A stretch of DNA of 64,000 nucleotides, taken from contig NZ_KB905370.1 in NCBI RefSeq assembly GCF_000378985.1, forward strand, positions 1,345,330-1,409,329. Direction: 5' to 3'. This document shows positions 18,085 to 30,234 of this stretch, one piece after another; position 1 is the first letter of the stretch; every line of letters begins with the position of its first letter. The DNA comes from Ensifer sp. BR816. GTDB taxonomy: Bacteria; Pseudomonadota; Alphaproteobacteria; Rhizobiales; Rhizobiaceae. The translations under genes were made by a program, and so were the position numbers. A model generated the notes under the pieces. That model saw nothing but the letters and a program-made list of their open reading frames with translations. It made no database searches and had not been told where the DNA came from.

Positions 18085-19148
18085 GCCTCGAGGTCGAAGC
18101 GCGTCACCGCATCGGCTCCTTCTTAATCGACGCCGCATTCCGGTCGGAGGGCGGCGTGACGGCGCTCTTCGGTCGTTCCGGCTCCGGCAAGACATCGCTG
18201 ATCAACATCATCGCCGGGCTTCTGAGACCCGACCAGGGCCGCATCGTGCTCGACGGCGACGTCATAGCCGACAGCGAGAAGCGGCTCTTCACGCCGATCC
18301 ACCGCCGGCGCTTCGGCTGCGTCTTCCAGGAGGCTCGGCTGTTTCCGCATCTGAGCGTCCGCAGGAATCTCGCCTATGGGCGCTGGTTCGCCGGCGTCGG
18401 CAAATCCGGCTCCGAGTTCGCCAAGATCATCGATATGCTTGGCATCGGCGACCTGCTCGACCGGCGCCCCTCGACGCTCTCTGGCGGCGAGCGCCAGCGC
18501 GTGGCCGTCGGCCGGGCGCTGCTGGCCGCACCGCGGCTCCTGTTGATGGACGAGCCGCTCGCCGCCCTCGACGAGGCGCGAAAGGCGGAGATCCTGCCCT
18601 ATCTGGAACGGCTTCGCGACGAGACGCGGATACCGATCGTCTATGTCAGCCATTCCGTCGCGGAGGTGGCACGGCTGGCGGAACGCGTCGTCGTCGTGGA
18701 GAACGGCCGGGTCAAGGCATCCGGCACGGCCGCCGCCATTCTCAGCCGACCGACGGGCGCGCTTGAGCGGCGGGAGACGGGCGCCTTGATCGAAAGCACG
18801 GTCGACAGCCATGATGCCGCGCATAACCTGACGATAGTGCGCGCCGGCGAATGCCTGATCCGCATACCGCATCTCGTCACGGCGCCGGGCCGTCGGCTCC
18901 GCCTCTATATCGCCGGGCGCGACGTGATGCTCGCCACGACGAAGCCGGAAGGGATCAGCGCCCTCAACGTCCTCCAAGGAAGGATCGTCGATCTTTCGCC
19001 GGCCCGGGAGGGCAGCGTCGACGTGCGCGTCGATTGCGGCGGCAATATCATCATCGCTCGCATCACCAGCCTCTCCCGTGAGGCGCTCGGCCTTGAGCCC
19101 GGCAAGCCTGTCCACGCGATCATCAAGACCGTGGCGCTGGACTATTAG
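18081..19148 (+). CDS. modC: Molybdate ABC transporter ATP-binding protein
   Basis: ATPase of the molybdate importer, 355 residues. Walker A is GRSGSGKTS near residue 31, signature LSGGERQR, Walker [13 protein letters not shown], and switch His in VYVSHS. The C-terminal ~100 residues (from about NLTIVRAGE) look like the TOBE/molybdate-binding domain usual in ModC, allowing feedback by cytoplasmic molybdate. The start overlaps modB by four bases. The 3' end overlaps the convergent modE gene by four bases. Confidence 0.95.
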   Translation: MSLEVEARHRIGSFLIDAAFRSEGGVTALFGRSGSGKTSLINIIAGLLRPDQGRIVLDGDVIADSEKRLFTPIHRRRFGCVFQEARLFPHLSVRRNLAYGRWFAGVGKSGSEFAKIIDMLGIGDLLDRRPSTLSGGERQRVAVGRALLAAPRLLLMDEPLAALDEARKAEILPYLERLRDETRIPIVYVSHSVAEVARLAERVVVVENGRVKASGTAAAILSRPTGALERRETGALIESTVDSHDAAHNLTIVRAGECLIRIPHLVTAPGRRLRLYIAGRDVMLATTKPEGISALNVLQGRIVDLSPAREGSVDVRVDCGGNIIIARITSLSREALGLEPGKPVHAIIKTVALDY

Positions 19149-19573
19149 GACGATTGCGCAGGTCGTTTCTGGGATGAGCTTTCCGTCCGGTGCGATGCTT
19201 CGCCGGCCCGCGCCGCCTCGAGCCAATCGAGGTCTTCCGCGATCGCCTTCCTGGTCCTTGCTTCCATCGCCCGAAAGCGCTCGATCAGCGCCTCGCCGAA
19301 GGCGGTGAGCGCCGCACCTCCGCCCTGTTTGCCGCCGCGCTGCGACTCGACCGCCGGCTCCTTGAACATCCGATTGAGCGCATCGACCAGTAGCCAGGCG
19401 CGCCGGTAGGACATGTCCATGGCGCGGCCGGCGGCGGAAATCGATCCGGTTTCGCGGATCAGTTCGAGAAGCATGATCTTGCCGCGCCCGAGGCGATCCT
19501 CGGGCGGGAAATCGATGCGCAGGACGGGGCGAAGCTCGGTGTCGGCTTTAGGCATGCGCCGCAGCATAGTCAT
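19145..19573 (-). CDS. modE: ModE-type regulator, DNA-binding domain only
   Basis: Winged-helix transcription factor of the ModE N-terminal type, expected to repress modABC through the operator at 16439-16462. The 142-residue product contains [53 protein letters not shown] and [16 protein letters not shown], typical of the ModE DNA-binding half. The C-terminal TOBE/molbindin domains that bind molybdate in E. coli ModE are absent. Start is ATG 19573 or ATG 19555 (MPKADTEL). It converges on modC with a four-base overlap. Confidence 0.85.
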   Translation of the reverse strand: MTMLRRMPKADTELRPVLRIDFPPEDRLGRGKIMLLELIRETGSISAAGRAMDMSYRRAWLLVDALNRMFKEPAVESQRGGKQGGGAALTAFGEALIERFRAMEARTRKAIAEDLDWLEAARAGEASHRTESSSQKRPAQSS

Positions 19574-19600
19574 TGCCGCAGGCGACGAAAAGGCCCGCGT

Positions 19601-22206
<2,606 letters not shown>

Positions 22207-22207
22207 C

Positions 22208-23221
22208 ATGGCCAGAATGACAATGATCGAAGCGGTGCGCAGCGCCATGGACGTCTCGATGGGGCGCGACGAGGACGTCGTCGTCTTCGGCGAGGACGTC
22301 GGCTATTTCGGCGGCGTCTTCCGCTGCACCCAAGGGCTCCAGGCGAAGTACGGCAAGACCCGCTGCTTCGATGCGCCGATCAGCGAATCCGGCATCGTCG
22401 GCACCGCCATCGGCATGGCGGCCTACGGCCTGAAGCCCTGCGTCGAAATCCAGTTCGCCGACTACATGTACCCGGCCTATGACCAGCTCACCCAGGAGGC
22501 GGCGCGTATCCGCTATCGCTCGAACGGCGACTTCACCTGTCCGATCGTGGTGCGCATGCCGACCGGCGGCGGCATCTTCGGCGGCCAGACCCACAGCCAG
22601 AGCCCTGAAGCGCTCTTCACCCATGTCTGTGGCCTGAAGGTCATCGTGCCGTCGAACCCTTATGATGCCAAAGGCCTGCTGATCTCGGCGATCGAGGATC
22701 CGGACCCGGTGATGTTCCTGGAGCCGAAGCGGCTCTACAACGGCCCCTTCGACGGCCATCACGAGCGCCCGGTGACCCCGTGGTCGAAGCATGCGCTCGG
22801 CGACGTGCCGGAGGGTCACTATTCGATCCCGATCGGCAAGGCGGAAATCCGCCGCAAGGGTTCGGCGGTCACCGTGATCGCCTATGGGACGATGGTGCAT
22901 GTGGCGCTGGCAGCTGTGGAGGAAACCGGCATCGATGCGGAAGTCATCGATCTGCGCAGCCTGCTGCCGCTCGATCTCGAGACGATCGTGCAGTCGGTCA
23001 CCAAGACCGGACGCTGCGTCGTCGTGCACGAGGCGACGCTGACCTCGGGCTTCGGGGGTGAACTCGTCGCTCTCGTTCAGGAGCACTGCTTCTACCACCT
23101 CGAGGCCCCAGTCGTCCGGGTGACCGGCTGGGACACACCCTACCCGCATGCCCAGGAGTGGGATTATTTCCCGGGCCCGGCGCGCGTCGGGCGGGCGCTG
23201 ACCGAAGCGATGGAGGCCTGA
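22208..23221 (+). CDS. bkdA2: Branched-chain 2-oxoacid dehydrogenase E1 beta subunit
   Basis: Pairs with E1 alpha to form the decarboxylase. ATG 22208 gives MARMTMIEAVRSAMDVSM, followed by VVVFGEDVGYFGGVFRCT, the conserved PISESGIVGTAIGMA and FADYMYPAYDQLTQEAARIRYRS. These are standard for the transketolase-like pyrimidine-binding domain; the C-terminal transketolase domain (VIAYGTMVHVALAA, VVVHEATLTSGFGGE) follows. 337 residues. bkdB starts four bases after its stop. Confidence 0.95.
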   Translation: MARMTMIEAVRSAMDVSMGRDEDVVVFGEDVGYFGGVFRCTQGLQAKYGKTRCFDAPISESGIVGTAIGMAAYGLKPCVEIQFADYMYPAYDQLTQEAARIRYRSNGDFTCPIVVRMPTGGGIFGGQTHSQSPEALFTHVCGLKVIVPSNPYDAKGLLISAIEDPDPVMFLEPKRLYNGPFDGHHERPVTPWSKHALGDVPEGHYSIPIGKAEIRRKGSAVTVIAYGTMVHVALAAVEETGIDAEVIDLRSLLPLDLETIVQSVTKTGRCVVVHEATLTSGFGGELVALVQEHCFYHLEAPVVRVTGWDTPYPHAQEWDYFPGPARVGRALTEAMEA

Positions 23222-23225
23222 GGCA

Positions 23226-24503
23226 ATGGGCGAATTCATCATCAAGATGCCGGATGTCGGTGAAGGCGTCGCCGAGGCCGAGCTCGTCGAATGGCACGTC
23301 AAGCCGGGCGATCCGGTCCGCGAGGACATGGTGCTGGCCGCCGTCATGACCGACAAGGCGACGGTCGAGATCCCTTCGCCGGTCACCGGCAAGGTGCTCT
23401 GGCTCGGCGCCGAGATCGGCGATACGGTCGCGGTGAAGGCGCCGCTGGTCAGGATCGAGACCGCCGGCGAAGATGGCGAACCACCCGCGGACAGCGTTCC
23501 GGAGGCACTCGCCGAAACTGTGCGGGAAGAACCTGTCGCCGTCTCCACCCCGCCGGCGGCCAAGGCGCCGGCCGAACCTGAGAAGGCCGCACCCCGGCCA
23601 GCACCGGCGCCACGCGAGGCGGAGGCAGCAAGGAAGCCGCTGGCTTCGCCGGCCATAAGGCTGCGCGCCCGGGAGAGCGGCGTCGACCTCCGGCAAGTGA
23701 TTGGCACAGGCCCCGCCGGCCGCATCACCCACGAGGACCTCGACCTCTTCATCGGCCGCGGCGCCGAGCCCATGCCGGCCCAGGTCGGCCTCACCCGTAA
23801 GACGACGGTCGAGGAGATCAAGATAGCCGGACTGAGGCGGCGGATCGCTGAGAAGATGTCGCTCTCCACGTCGCGCATCCCCCACATCACCTATGTGGAG
23901 GAGGTGGACGTGACGGCGCTCGAGGAGCTGCGCGCGACGATGAACCGCGACCGCAAGCCGGATCAGCCGAAGCTGACGATCCTGCCCTTCCTGATGCGCG
24001 CGCTGGTCAGGACGGTCGCCGACCAGCCGGGCGTCAATGCCATCTTCGACGATCACGCCGGCATCGTCCACCGCCACGCGGCCGTCCATATCGGCATCGC
24101 CACCCAGACGCCCGCCGGCCTCACCGTGCCGGTCGTGCGCCACGCCGAGGCCCGCGGCATCTGGGATTGTGCGGCGGAATTGAACCGCCTGGCCGAAGCG
24201 GCCCGGACCGGCACCGCGACCCGCGACGAACTGATCGGCTCGACGATCACCATCTCTTCGCTCGGTGCGCTCGGCGGCATCGCCTCGACGCCGGTGATCA
24301 ACCATCCGGAGGTGGCGATCGTCGGCGTCAACAAGATTGCGGTGCGCCCCGTATGGGACGGGTCGCAGTTCGTGCCGCGCAAGATCATGAATCTGTCGTC
24401 GAGCTTCGACCACCGCGTCATCGACGGCTGGGATGCCGCCACCTTCGTGCAGCGCCTGAAGACGCTGCTCGAAACGCCGGCACTGATTTTCGTTGAAGGG
24501 TGA
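23226..24503 (+). CDS. bkdB: Dihydrolipoyl acyltransferase E2 of the branched-chain complex
   Basis: Core acyltransferase of the complex, moving the acyl group from lipoamide to CoA. Domains in order: one lipoyl domain with the target Lys in TDKATVEIPSP near residue 44; a Pro/Ala-rich linker at about 90-135; a peripheral-subunit-binding domain (SPAIRLRARESGVDL through GRITHEDLDLFI); and a catalytic domain with SFDHRVIDGWDAA holding the active His and Asp. 425 residues is normal. ATG 23226 follows the bkdA2 stop by four bases; lpdV begins eight bases downstream. Confidence 0.95.
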   Translation: MGEFIIKMPDVGEGVAEAELVEWHVKPGDPVREDMVLAAVMTDKATVEIPSPVTGKVLWLGAEIGDTVAVKAPLVRIETAGEDGEPPADSVPEALAETVREEPVAVSTPPAAKAPAEPEKAAPRPAPAPREAEAARKPLASPAIRLRARESGVDLRQVIGTGPAGRITHEDLDLFIGRGAEPMPAQVGLTRKTTVEEIKIAGLRRRIAEKMSLSTSRIPHITYVEEVDVTALEELRATMNRDRKPDQPKLTILPFLMRALVRTVADQPGVNAIFDDHAGIVHRHAAVHIGIATQTPAGLTVPVVRHAEARGIWDCAAELNRLAEAARTGTATRDELIGSTITISSLGALGGIASTPVINHPEVAIVGVNKIAVRPVWDGSQFVPRKIMNLSSSFDHRVIDGWDAATFVQRLKTLLETPALIFVEG

Positions 24504-24510
24504 CGCGACC

Positions 24511-25905
24511 ATGAAGGAAATTTCCTGCAAGCTCCTGGTGCTCGGTGCCGGCCCCGGCGGCTATGTCTGCGCGATCCGGGCGGGACAGCTGGGCGTCAAC
24601 ACCGTGATCGTCGAGAAGGCAAAGGCCGGCGGTACCTGCCTCAATGTCGGCTGCATTCCTTCCAAGGCCCTGATCCATGCGGCCGAGGAGTTTCACAAGC
24701 TTCGCGTTGCCGCCTCCGGCAGGAGCCCGCTCGGCCTGTCGCTCGAGGCACCGGCTATCGACCTCAAGCGAACCGTCGCCTGGAAGGACGGGATCGTCGG
24801 CCGCCTGACCGGCGGCGTCTCGGGCCTCCTCAAGAAGGCCGGTGTCAAGGCCGTTGTCGGTGAGGCCCGCTTCGTCGATGGCAAGACGGTGGACGTAGAA
24901 ACGGAAACCGGCGTCCAGCGTATCCGCGCCGAGGCGATCGTCATCGCCACCGGCTCGGCCCCCGTCGAACTTCCCGACCTGCCGTTCGGCGACAACGTCA
25001 TCTCCTCGACCGGGGCGCTGGCATTGAAAGAGGTTCCGCAGACGCTCGCCGTCATCGGCGGCGGCTATATCGGTCTCGAACTCGGCGCGGCCTTCGCCAA
25101 GCTCGGCTCGAAGGTGACGGTGCTGGAAGCCATGGACCGCATCCTGCCGCAATACGACGCCGATCTCTCGAAGCCGGTGATGAAGCGGCTCGGCGAACTT
25201 GGGATCGAGGTATTCACCCGCACCGCCGCCAAGCGCCTGTCGGCAGACCGGCGCGGCTTGCTTGCCGAAGAGGCCGGCCGCGCCTTCGAGGTGCCGGCCG
25301 AAAAGGTCCTCGTGACGGTCGGTCGCAGGCCCGTCGTCGAAGGCTGGGGATTGGAGGAGATCGATCTCGACCGCTCCGGCAAGTTCATCCGCATCGACGA
25401 CCAGTGCCGAACCTCGATGCGGGGCATCTATGCGATCGGTGACGTCACCGGCGAGCCGATGCTCGCGCACCGAGCCATGGCGCAGGGCGAAATGGTCGCG
25501 GAAATCGTCGCGGGCCAGAAGCGGAGCTGGGACAAGCGCTGCATTCCGGCAGTTTGCTTTACCGATCCGGAAATCGTCAGCGCCGGTCTCTCGCCGGAGG
25601 AAGCACGCGCGGCTAGCATCGAAATCAAGATCGGCCAATTCCCCTTCCAGGCGAACGGCCGCGCCATGACGACGCTTTCCGAGGATGGTTTCGTCCGCAT
25701 CGTCGCGCGCGCCGACAACCACCTCGTCCTCGGCATCCACGCTGTCGGGCATGCCGTCTCGGAGCTTTCCTCCGCCTTCGCGCTGGCGATAGAAATGGGC
25801 GCGCGCCTGGAGGATATCGCCGGAACGATCCATGCGCATCCGACGCAGTCGGAGGCGTTTCAGGAGGCGGCCTTCAAGGGGTTGGGGCACGCGTTGCATA
25901 TTTGA
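24511..25905 (+). CDS. lpdV: Dihydrolipoyl dehydrogenase E3
   Basis: FAD enzyme that reoxidises dihydrolipoamide with NAD+. ATG 24511 gives MKEISCKLLVLGAGPGGYVCAIRA (FAD-binding GxGxxG). The redox-active disulfide is in GGTCLNVGCIPSKA, the NAD-binding motif is IGGGYIGLELGAAFAKLG, and the C-terminal active-site dyad is in HAHPTQSEAF. 464 residues. Last gene of the bkd operon. The symbol is taken from the Pseudomonas branched-chain E3; another E3 gene probably exists elsewhere for pyruvate dehydrogenase. Confidence 0.94.
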   Translation: MKEISCKLLVLGAGPGGYVCAIRAGQLGVNTVIVEKAKAGGTCLNVGCIPSKALIHAAEEFHKLRVAASGRSPLGLSLEAPAIDLKRTVAWKDGIVGRLTGGVSGLLKKAGVKAVVGEARFVDGKTVDVETETGVQRIRAEAIVIATGSAPVELPDLPFGDNVISSTGALALKEVPQTLAVIGGGYIGLELGAAFAKLGSKVTVLEAMDRILPQYDADLSKPVMKRLGELGIEVFTRTAAKRLSADRRGLLAEEAGRAFEVPAEKVLVTVGRRPVVEGWGLEEIDLDRSGKFIRIDDQCRTSMRGIYAIGDVTGEPMLAHRAMAQGEMVAEIVAGQKRSWDKRCIPAVCFTDPEIVSAGLSPEEARAASIEIKIGQFPFQANGRAMTTLSEDGFVRIVARADNHLVLGIHAVGHAVSELSSAFALAIEMGARLEDIAGTIHAHPTQSEAFQEAAFKGLGHALHI

Positions 25906-25931
25906 GGCGGGCGGGGCTGACACCTCGGAAA

Positions 25932-26193
25932 AGCCCCCTCCCCAACCCCTCCCCACAGGCGGGAGGGGCTTCCTTAGAGCAATTCCAGGAAAAGTGTGTA
26001 ACGGTTTTCCGCCCGGAATTGCGTAATTTCAAAGAGTTGGATCATTTCACCGTTTCAATGAAACGATGAAATGATCTAGCGGCTCCCTTGGCGCATGACC
26101 TCCGCCGTCGCTACTTTGTCAGACCCTGAGTTGCGCGGGACGGTGCGGCCCGGTGAGCCCCTCCCACCTGTGGGGAGGGGTTGGGGAGGGGAC
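25932..26193. repeat. Mosaic intergenic element flanked by inverted C-rich/G-rich arms
   Basis: A C-rich arm at about 25932-25970 (CCCCTCCCCAACCCCTCCCC core) is repeated in inverted orientation at about 26154-26193 as a G-rich arm, directly before the 3' end of the thiolase gene. Between them lies the element at 25976-26077. The whole 290-base gap between lpdV and the convergent thiolase gene is filled by this; the arms could pair into a long hairpin and act as a terminator for both. Confidence 0.65.
25976..26077 (+). repeat. Dispersed rhizobial-type intergenic repeat, copy 1
   Basis: Begins AGAGCAATTCC and ends AACGATGAAATGATCT. It holds two inverted repeats: GCAATTCC with GGAATTGC, and CATTTC..GTTTCA with TGAAAC..GAAATG. 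A second copy, nearly identical over about 90 bases, is at 33011-33105. Confidence 0.85.
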
Positions 26194-26197
26194 TGCG

Positions 26198-27379
26198 CTA
26201 CTGCAGCAGCTCCAGTCCCACCGCCGTTGCCTCGCCGCCGCCGATGCAGAGCGAGGCGATGCCGCGCTTGACGCCGTTCGCGCGCATTGCATGGAGCAGC
26301 GTGACAACGATGCGGGCGCCGGAGGCGCCGATCGGGTGGCCGAGGGCACAAGCACCGCCATGGATGTTGACGATGTCGTCGGAAAGACCGAGGTCGCGGA
26401 TCGCCGCCATGGCGACGATGGCGAATGCCTCGTTGATCTCGTAGAGGCCGACGCTCGATTTTTCCCAGCCGAGCTTGTCCAGGAGCTTGTCGATGGCGCC
26501 GATCGGCGCCGTTGTGAACCAGGCGGGTTCCTGCGCATGGCCGGAATGGCCGGCGACGATCGCAAGCGGCGTCAATCCGCGCTTCTCAGCCTCGCTGGCG
26601 CGCATCACGATCAGCGCCGCGGCGCCATCGGAGATCGATGAGGAATTGGCGGCCGTGACGCTGCCGCCGTCGCGGAAGGCGGGCTTCAGCTTCGGAATTT
26701 TCGCCGGATCGGCCTTCAGCGGCTGCTCGTCGCGGTCGAGATTGGCAGTTCCGCGTTTGCCGCCCTCGGTGATCGCAACGATCTCATCGGCGAAAGAGTT
26801 GTCATCCGCCGCCTTCAGGGCCCGTTCGAGCGAACGCAGCGCGAAAGCGTCCTGGTCGGAGCGGGAAAACTGATAGTGCTGGGCGGTGTCTTCGGCATAG
26901 GTGCCCATCAGGCGGCCGGAATAGGCGTCCTCCAACCCGTCGAGGAACATGTGGTCCTTGACCTCGCCGTGGCCGAGCCGGAAGCCGCCGCGCGCCTTCG
27001 GCAGGAGGTAAGGCGCATTGGTCATCGACTCCATGCCGCCAACGGCAACGAGCGACGCGCTGCCGGAGACAAGCGCATCATGGCCGAGCATCAGCGCCTT
27101 CATGCCCGAGCCGCAGACCTTGGAGACCGTCGTCGACGGCGTTTCCTGTCCGAGGCCGGCACCGAGCGCCGCCTGCCTGGCCGGGTTCTGCCCGAGGCCG
27201 GCGGGCAGCACATTGCCCATCAGCACTTCGTCGACCGCGCCGAGGCCGGCGCGATCGAGTGCCGCCTTCAGCGCGATGGCGCCGAGTTCCGGCGCCGTCA
27301 GATCCTTGAGACCGCCCTGGAAGGCGCCCATCGGCGTGCGCGTCGCCGAAACGATTACCACCGGATCACGATTGCTCAT
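26198..27379 (-). CDS. Acetyl-CoA C-acetyltransferase (thiolase)
   Basis: Degradative/biosynthetic thiolase of 393 residues that interconverts two acetyl-CoA and acetoacetyl-CoA. The acyl-accepting Cys is in TVSKVCGSGMKA near residue 89, the general-base His in GGACALGHPIGASGARI, and the second Cys in SLCIGGGEATA. Its place next to tyrosine catabolism suits use of acetoacetate, but no CoA transferase is adjacent. It resembles AtoB/PhbA-type enzymes; which role applies cannot be told. It converges on lpdV. Confidence 0.9.
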   Translation of the reverse strand: MSNRDPVVIVSATRTPMGAFQGGLKDLTAPELGAIALKAALDRAGLGAVDEVLMGNVLPAGLGQNPARQAALGAGLGQETPSTTVSKVCGSGMKALMLGHDALVSGSASLVAVGGMESMTNAPYLLPKARGGFRLGHGEVKDHMFLDGLEDAYSGRLMGTYAEDTAQHYQFSRSDQDAFALRSLERALKAADDNSFADEIVAITEGGKRGTANLDRDEQPLKADPAKIPKLKPAFRDGGSVTAANSSSISDGAAALIVMRASEAEKRGLTPLAIVAGHSGHAQEPAWFTTAPIGAIDKLLDKLGWEKSSVGLYEINEAFAIVAMAAIRDLGLSDDIVNIHGGACALGHPIGASGARIVVTLLHAMRANGVKRGIASLCIGGGEATAVGLELLQ

Positions 27380-27483
27380 CTTAGTCCTCCCAAAAGCTTT
27401 GAGACGACTATAGCCACCGCACGCTGCGAGGCAACGCCGGCGGCACCATGCCTATTGGCAGGCCGCCGGCTGGTGCGGACGCG

Positions 27484-28368
27484 TCAGCCCATGCGCTCGG
27501 AAGCGTAGGAACCCGGGCTCGGCGGGAACACCACGACGCGGTTGCCGTTGATGAAGGTACGGTGGTGGATATGGGCATGGACCGCCCGGGCCAGCACCTG
27601 GCTTTCGACGTCGCGGCCGATCGAGACATAGTCCTCGGCCGACTGGGCATGGGTGATGCGGGCGATGTCCTGCTCGATGATCGGACCCTCGTCGAGATCG
27701 GCGGTGACGTAGTGCGCGGTCGCGCCGATCAGCTTGACGCCGCGCTCATAGGCCTGCTTGTAGGGGTTGGCGCCCTTGAAGGACGGCAGGAACGAGTGGT
27801 GGATGTTGATGATTTTCCCCGACATCTTCTTGCAAAGCGCATCCGACAGGACCTGCATGTAGCGGGCGAGCACGATCAGCTCGGCGCCGGTCTGCTCGAC
27901 GAACTCCAGCAGCTGCGCCTCCGCCTTCGGCTTGTTCTCCTTGGTCACCTTGATGCAGTGGAAGGGGATGTCGTGGTTGACGACCACCTTCTGGTAGTCG
28001 AAGTGGTTGGAGACGACGCCGACGATGTCGATCGGCAGCGCGCCGATCTTCCAGCGGTAGAGCAGGTCGTTCAGGCAATGGCCGAAGCGCGACACCATCA
28101 AGAGCACCTTCATCCGCTCTTCGGAATCGCGGATCTCCATCGCCATGCCGAACTGCTTGATGACAGGAGCAAAGCCTTCGCGCAGTTCCTCGAGCTTCGC
28201 ACCTTCCTGGCTGATGAAGGTGAGGCGCATGAAGAACAGGCCCGTCTCGAGGTCGTCGAATTGCGAGCTGTCGCTGATGTAGCAACCCTTCTCCGCGAGA
28301 TAGCCGGTGACGGCAGCGACGATGCCGCGGGTGGATTTGCAGGTGACGGTCAGCACATAGCTTTTCAT
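27484..28368 (-). CDS. purU: Formyltetrahydrofolate deformylase
   Basis: Hydrolyses 10-formyl-THF to formate and THF, balancing one-carbon pools and supplying formate. The N-terminal ~80 residues form an ACT-type regulatory domain (YVLTVTCKSTRGIVAAVTGYLAEKGCYI). The C-terminal formyltransferase-fold domain contains the catalytic triad context NIHHSFLPSFKGANPY and GATAHYVTADLDEGPIIEQD. 294 residues is usual. It has its own transcription unit between the thiolase and tyrosine genes. Confidence 0.94.
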   Translation of the reverse strand: MKSYVLTVTCKSTRGIVAAVTGYLAEKGCYISDSSQFDDLETGLFFMRLTFISQEGAKLEELREGFAPVIKQFGMAMEIRDSEERMKVLLMVSRFGHCLNDLLYRWKIGALPIDIVGVVSNHFDYQKVVVNHDIPFHCIKVTKENKPKAEAQLLEFVEQTGAELIVLARYMQVLSDALCKKMSGKIINIHHSFLPSFKGANPYKQAYERGVKLIGATAHYVTADLDEGPIIEQDIARITHAQSAEDYVSIGRDVESQVLARAVHAHIHHRTFINGNRVVVFPPSPGSYASERMG

Positions 28369-28522
28369 CGATGATCTCTCGTTCTTGAGGTGTTTCCGCG
28401 CCCCCTTATACGGGCAGTCACGCGAAAACTACCGTGACGCTTTCCGACCCGCCGATCCATTCGCGACATCCGATGGACCGAACGGACCACGGGCAGCCGT
28501 TCTGAAAAGCATCCGAGGGAAG

Positions 28523-29164
28523 TTAAGGCTTCGATCGGTCGGGATGCGCTCTTGCGAAGGCATCGACTTCGGCGCAACGGGTGTCGATGGCGACGATCCG
28601 GGGGCAAAGGGAAAGATCGACCTCCCAGCGGCGCGCATTGTAGACCTGCGGCACGAGGCAGATATCCGCCATGCTTGGACTCTCGCCGTGGCAAAAGCTT
28701 CCGGTGGAGGGGTGATCGAGCAATCGCTCGAAGGCGGCAAGGCCCTCGCCGATGAATTTCCGCATCCAGGCGCGCCGCGCCGCCTCTCCATCCTCGGCAC
28801 CCGCCACCACATGGGCGACGATGCCGAGATTGCAGACGGGATGGATTTCCATGGCGATGGCATAGGACAGCGCCCGCACGCGCTGGCGTCCGATCACGTC
28901 CTCCGGAAGAAATCCACTGCCCTTTCTCGTTTCGGCGAGATACTCGACGATGGCGAGCGACTGGGTGAGACGCTCGCCATCGATATCGAGAACGGGAACG
29001 AGCCCCTGCGCGTTGCGGGCGAGATGCTCAGGCGCACGATGCGCCTGGGCGAGCAAGTCGACCGGGGCGGAACGGTAGCTTTCACCGACGAGGTTGAGGG
29101 CGATCCGGACCCGATAGCTCGCCGACGAGCGCCAATAGTCGTAGAGGACGGTTTCGTTTGCCAT
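28523..29164 (-). CDS. maiA: Maleylacetoacetate isomerase (zeta-class GST)
   Basis: Glutathione-dependent isomerase converting maleylacetoacetate to fumarylacetoacetate in tyrosine breakdown. The start at 29164 (MANETVLYDYWRSSASYRVRIALN) follows a good GGAGG; upstream in-frame ATGs overlap fahA. The SSAxYRVRIAL motif with the catalytic Ser/Cys-site region is the zeta-class GST signature; QSLAIVEYL and the C-terminal SMADICLVPQVYNA are also typical. 213 residues. It lies 41 bases after fahA, in the same operon. Confidence 0.92.
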   Translation of the reverse strand: MANETVLYDYWRSSASYRVRIALNLVGESYRSAPVDLLAQAHRAPEHLARNAQGLVPVLDIDGERLTQSLAIVEYLAETRKGSGFLPEDVIGRQRVRALSYAIAMEIHPVCNLGIVAHVVAGAEDGEAARRAWMRKFIGEGLAAFERLLDHPSTGSFCHGESPSMADICLVPQVYNARRWEVDLSLCPRIVAIDTRCAEVDAFARAHPDRSKP

Positions 29165-29205
29165 TCCTGCCTCCGTTCCGACTTCCATGAATGGCACTAC
29201 GGGCC

Positions 29206-30222
29206 TCAACTGCGCTCGTATCTTTCCACCTTCTGTTCGATGGCGCCGAAGATCGAATGGCCGGCCCTATCCTTCATTTCGATCCTGACCACGTCGCCGA
29301 ATTTCAGGAAAGGCGTCGAAGGCGAACCGCTTTCGATCGTTTCGATCATCCGCAGTTCGGCAAGGCAGGAGTAGCCGACGCCGCCTTCCGCGACCGGCTT
29401 GCCCGGTCCGCCGTCGAGCTTGTTGGAAACGGTTCCGGAGCCGATGATCGTGCCTGCCGAAAGCGCCCGGGTGCGCGCGGCGTGCGCAATCAGCTGCGGG
29501 AAATCGAAGGTCATGTCGATGCCGGCATTGGCCCGGCCGAACGGCTTGCCGTTAAGATCGACGCGAAGCGGCAAATGCAGCCTGCCCCCGTCCCAGGCGT
29601 CGCCGAGCTCGTCGGGCGTCACCGCCACCGGCGAGAAGGCGGAGGACGGCTTCGATTGGTAGAAGCCGAAACCCTTGGCGAGTTCGCCGGGGATGAGACC
29701 GCGCAGCGAAACATCATTGACGAGCATGACGAGGCGGATCGCCTGCCGCGCCTCCTCGAGCGTCGCGCTCATCGGCACGTCATCGACGACGACGGCGACC
29801 TCGCCCTCCATGTCGATGCCCCAGGTCTCGTCGGCCATGACGATCGCGTCGCGCGGCCCGAGGAAACTGTCGGAGCCGCCCTGATAGATCAGCGGGTCGG
29901 TCCAGAAACTCTCCGGCATCTCCGCATTGCGGGCCTTACGGACCAGTTCGACGTGATTGACATAGGCCGAACCATCGGCCCAGTGGAAAGCCCGCGGCAG
30001 CGGCGACGCCGCATCGTGCTCATGGAAACGCATCGTCGGCTGGGATCCGGTCTCCATTCCCTCGGCGACGCGCGCCAGCCGGGGGCCCGCATGGGCCCAA
30101 TCGTCGAGCGCCGCCTGCAGCGTGCGGGCGATGTGCCCCACCTCGGAGCACCGGGTCAGGTCTTTCGAGACCACCACGAGCTTGCCGTCGCGTGTGGAGT
30201 CCTTGAGTGTCGCCAGTTTCAT
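29206..30222 (-). CDS. fahA: Fumarylacetoacetate hydrolase family enzyme
   Basis: Last step of tyrosine degradation: hydrolysis of fumarylacetoacetate to fumarate and acetoacetate. At 338 residues it is of the bacterial FAH type. Metal-binding acidic residues fall in WGIDMEGEVAVVVDD and NDVSLRG; GTIIGSGTVSN is the conserved Gly-rich loop near the active site. It is preceded by the MBL-fold gene (12-base gap) and followed by maiA on the same strand. Confidence 0.92.
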   Translation of the reverse strand: MKLATLKDSTRDGKLVVVSKDLTRCSEVGHIARTLQAALDDWAHAGPRLARVAEGMETGSQPTMRFHEHDAASPLPRAFHWADGSAYVNHVELVRKARNAEMPESFWTDPLIYQGGSDSFLGPRDAIVMADETWGIDMEGEVAVVVDDVPMSATLEEARQAIRLVMLVNDVSLRGLIPGELAKGFGFYQSKPSSAFSPVAVTPDELGDAWDGGRLHLPLRVDLNGKPFGRANAGIDMTFDFPQLIAHAARTRALSAGTIIGSGTVSNKLDGGPGKPVAEGGVGYSCLAELRMIETIESGSPSTPFLKFGDVVRIEMKDRAGHSIFGAIEQKVERYERS

Positions 30223-30234
30223 GCAGTCCTCCCT

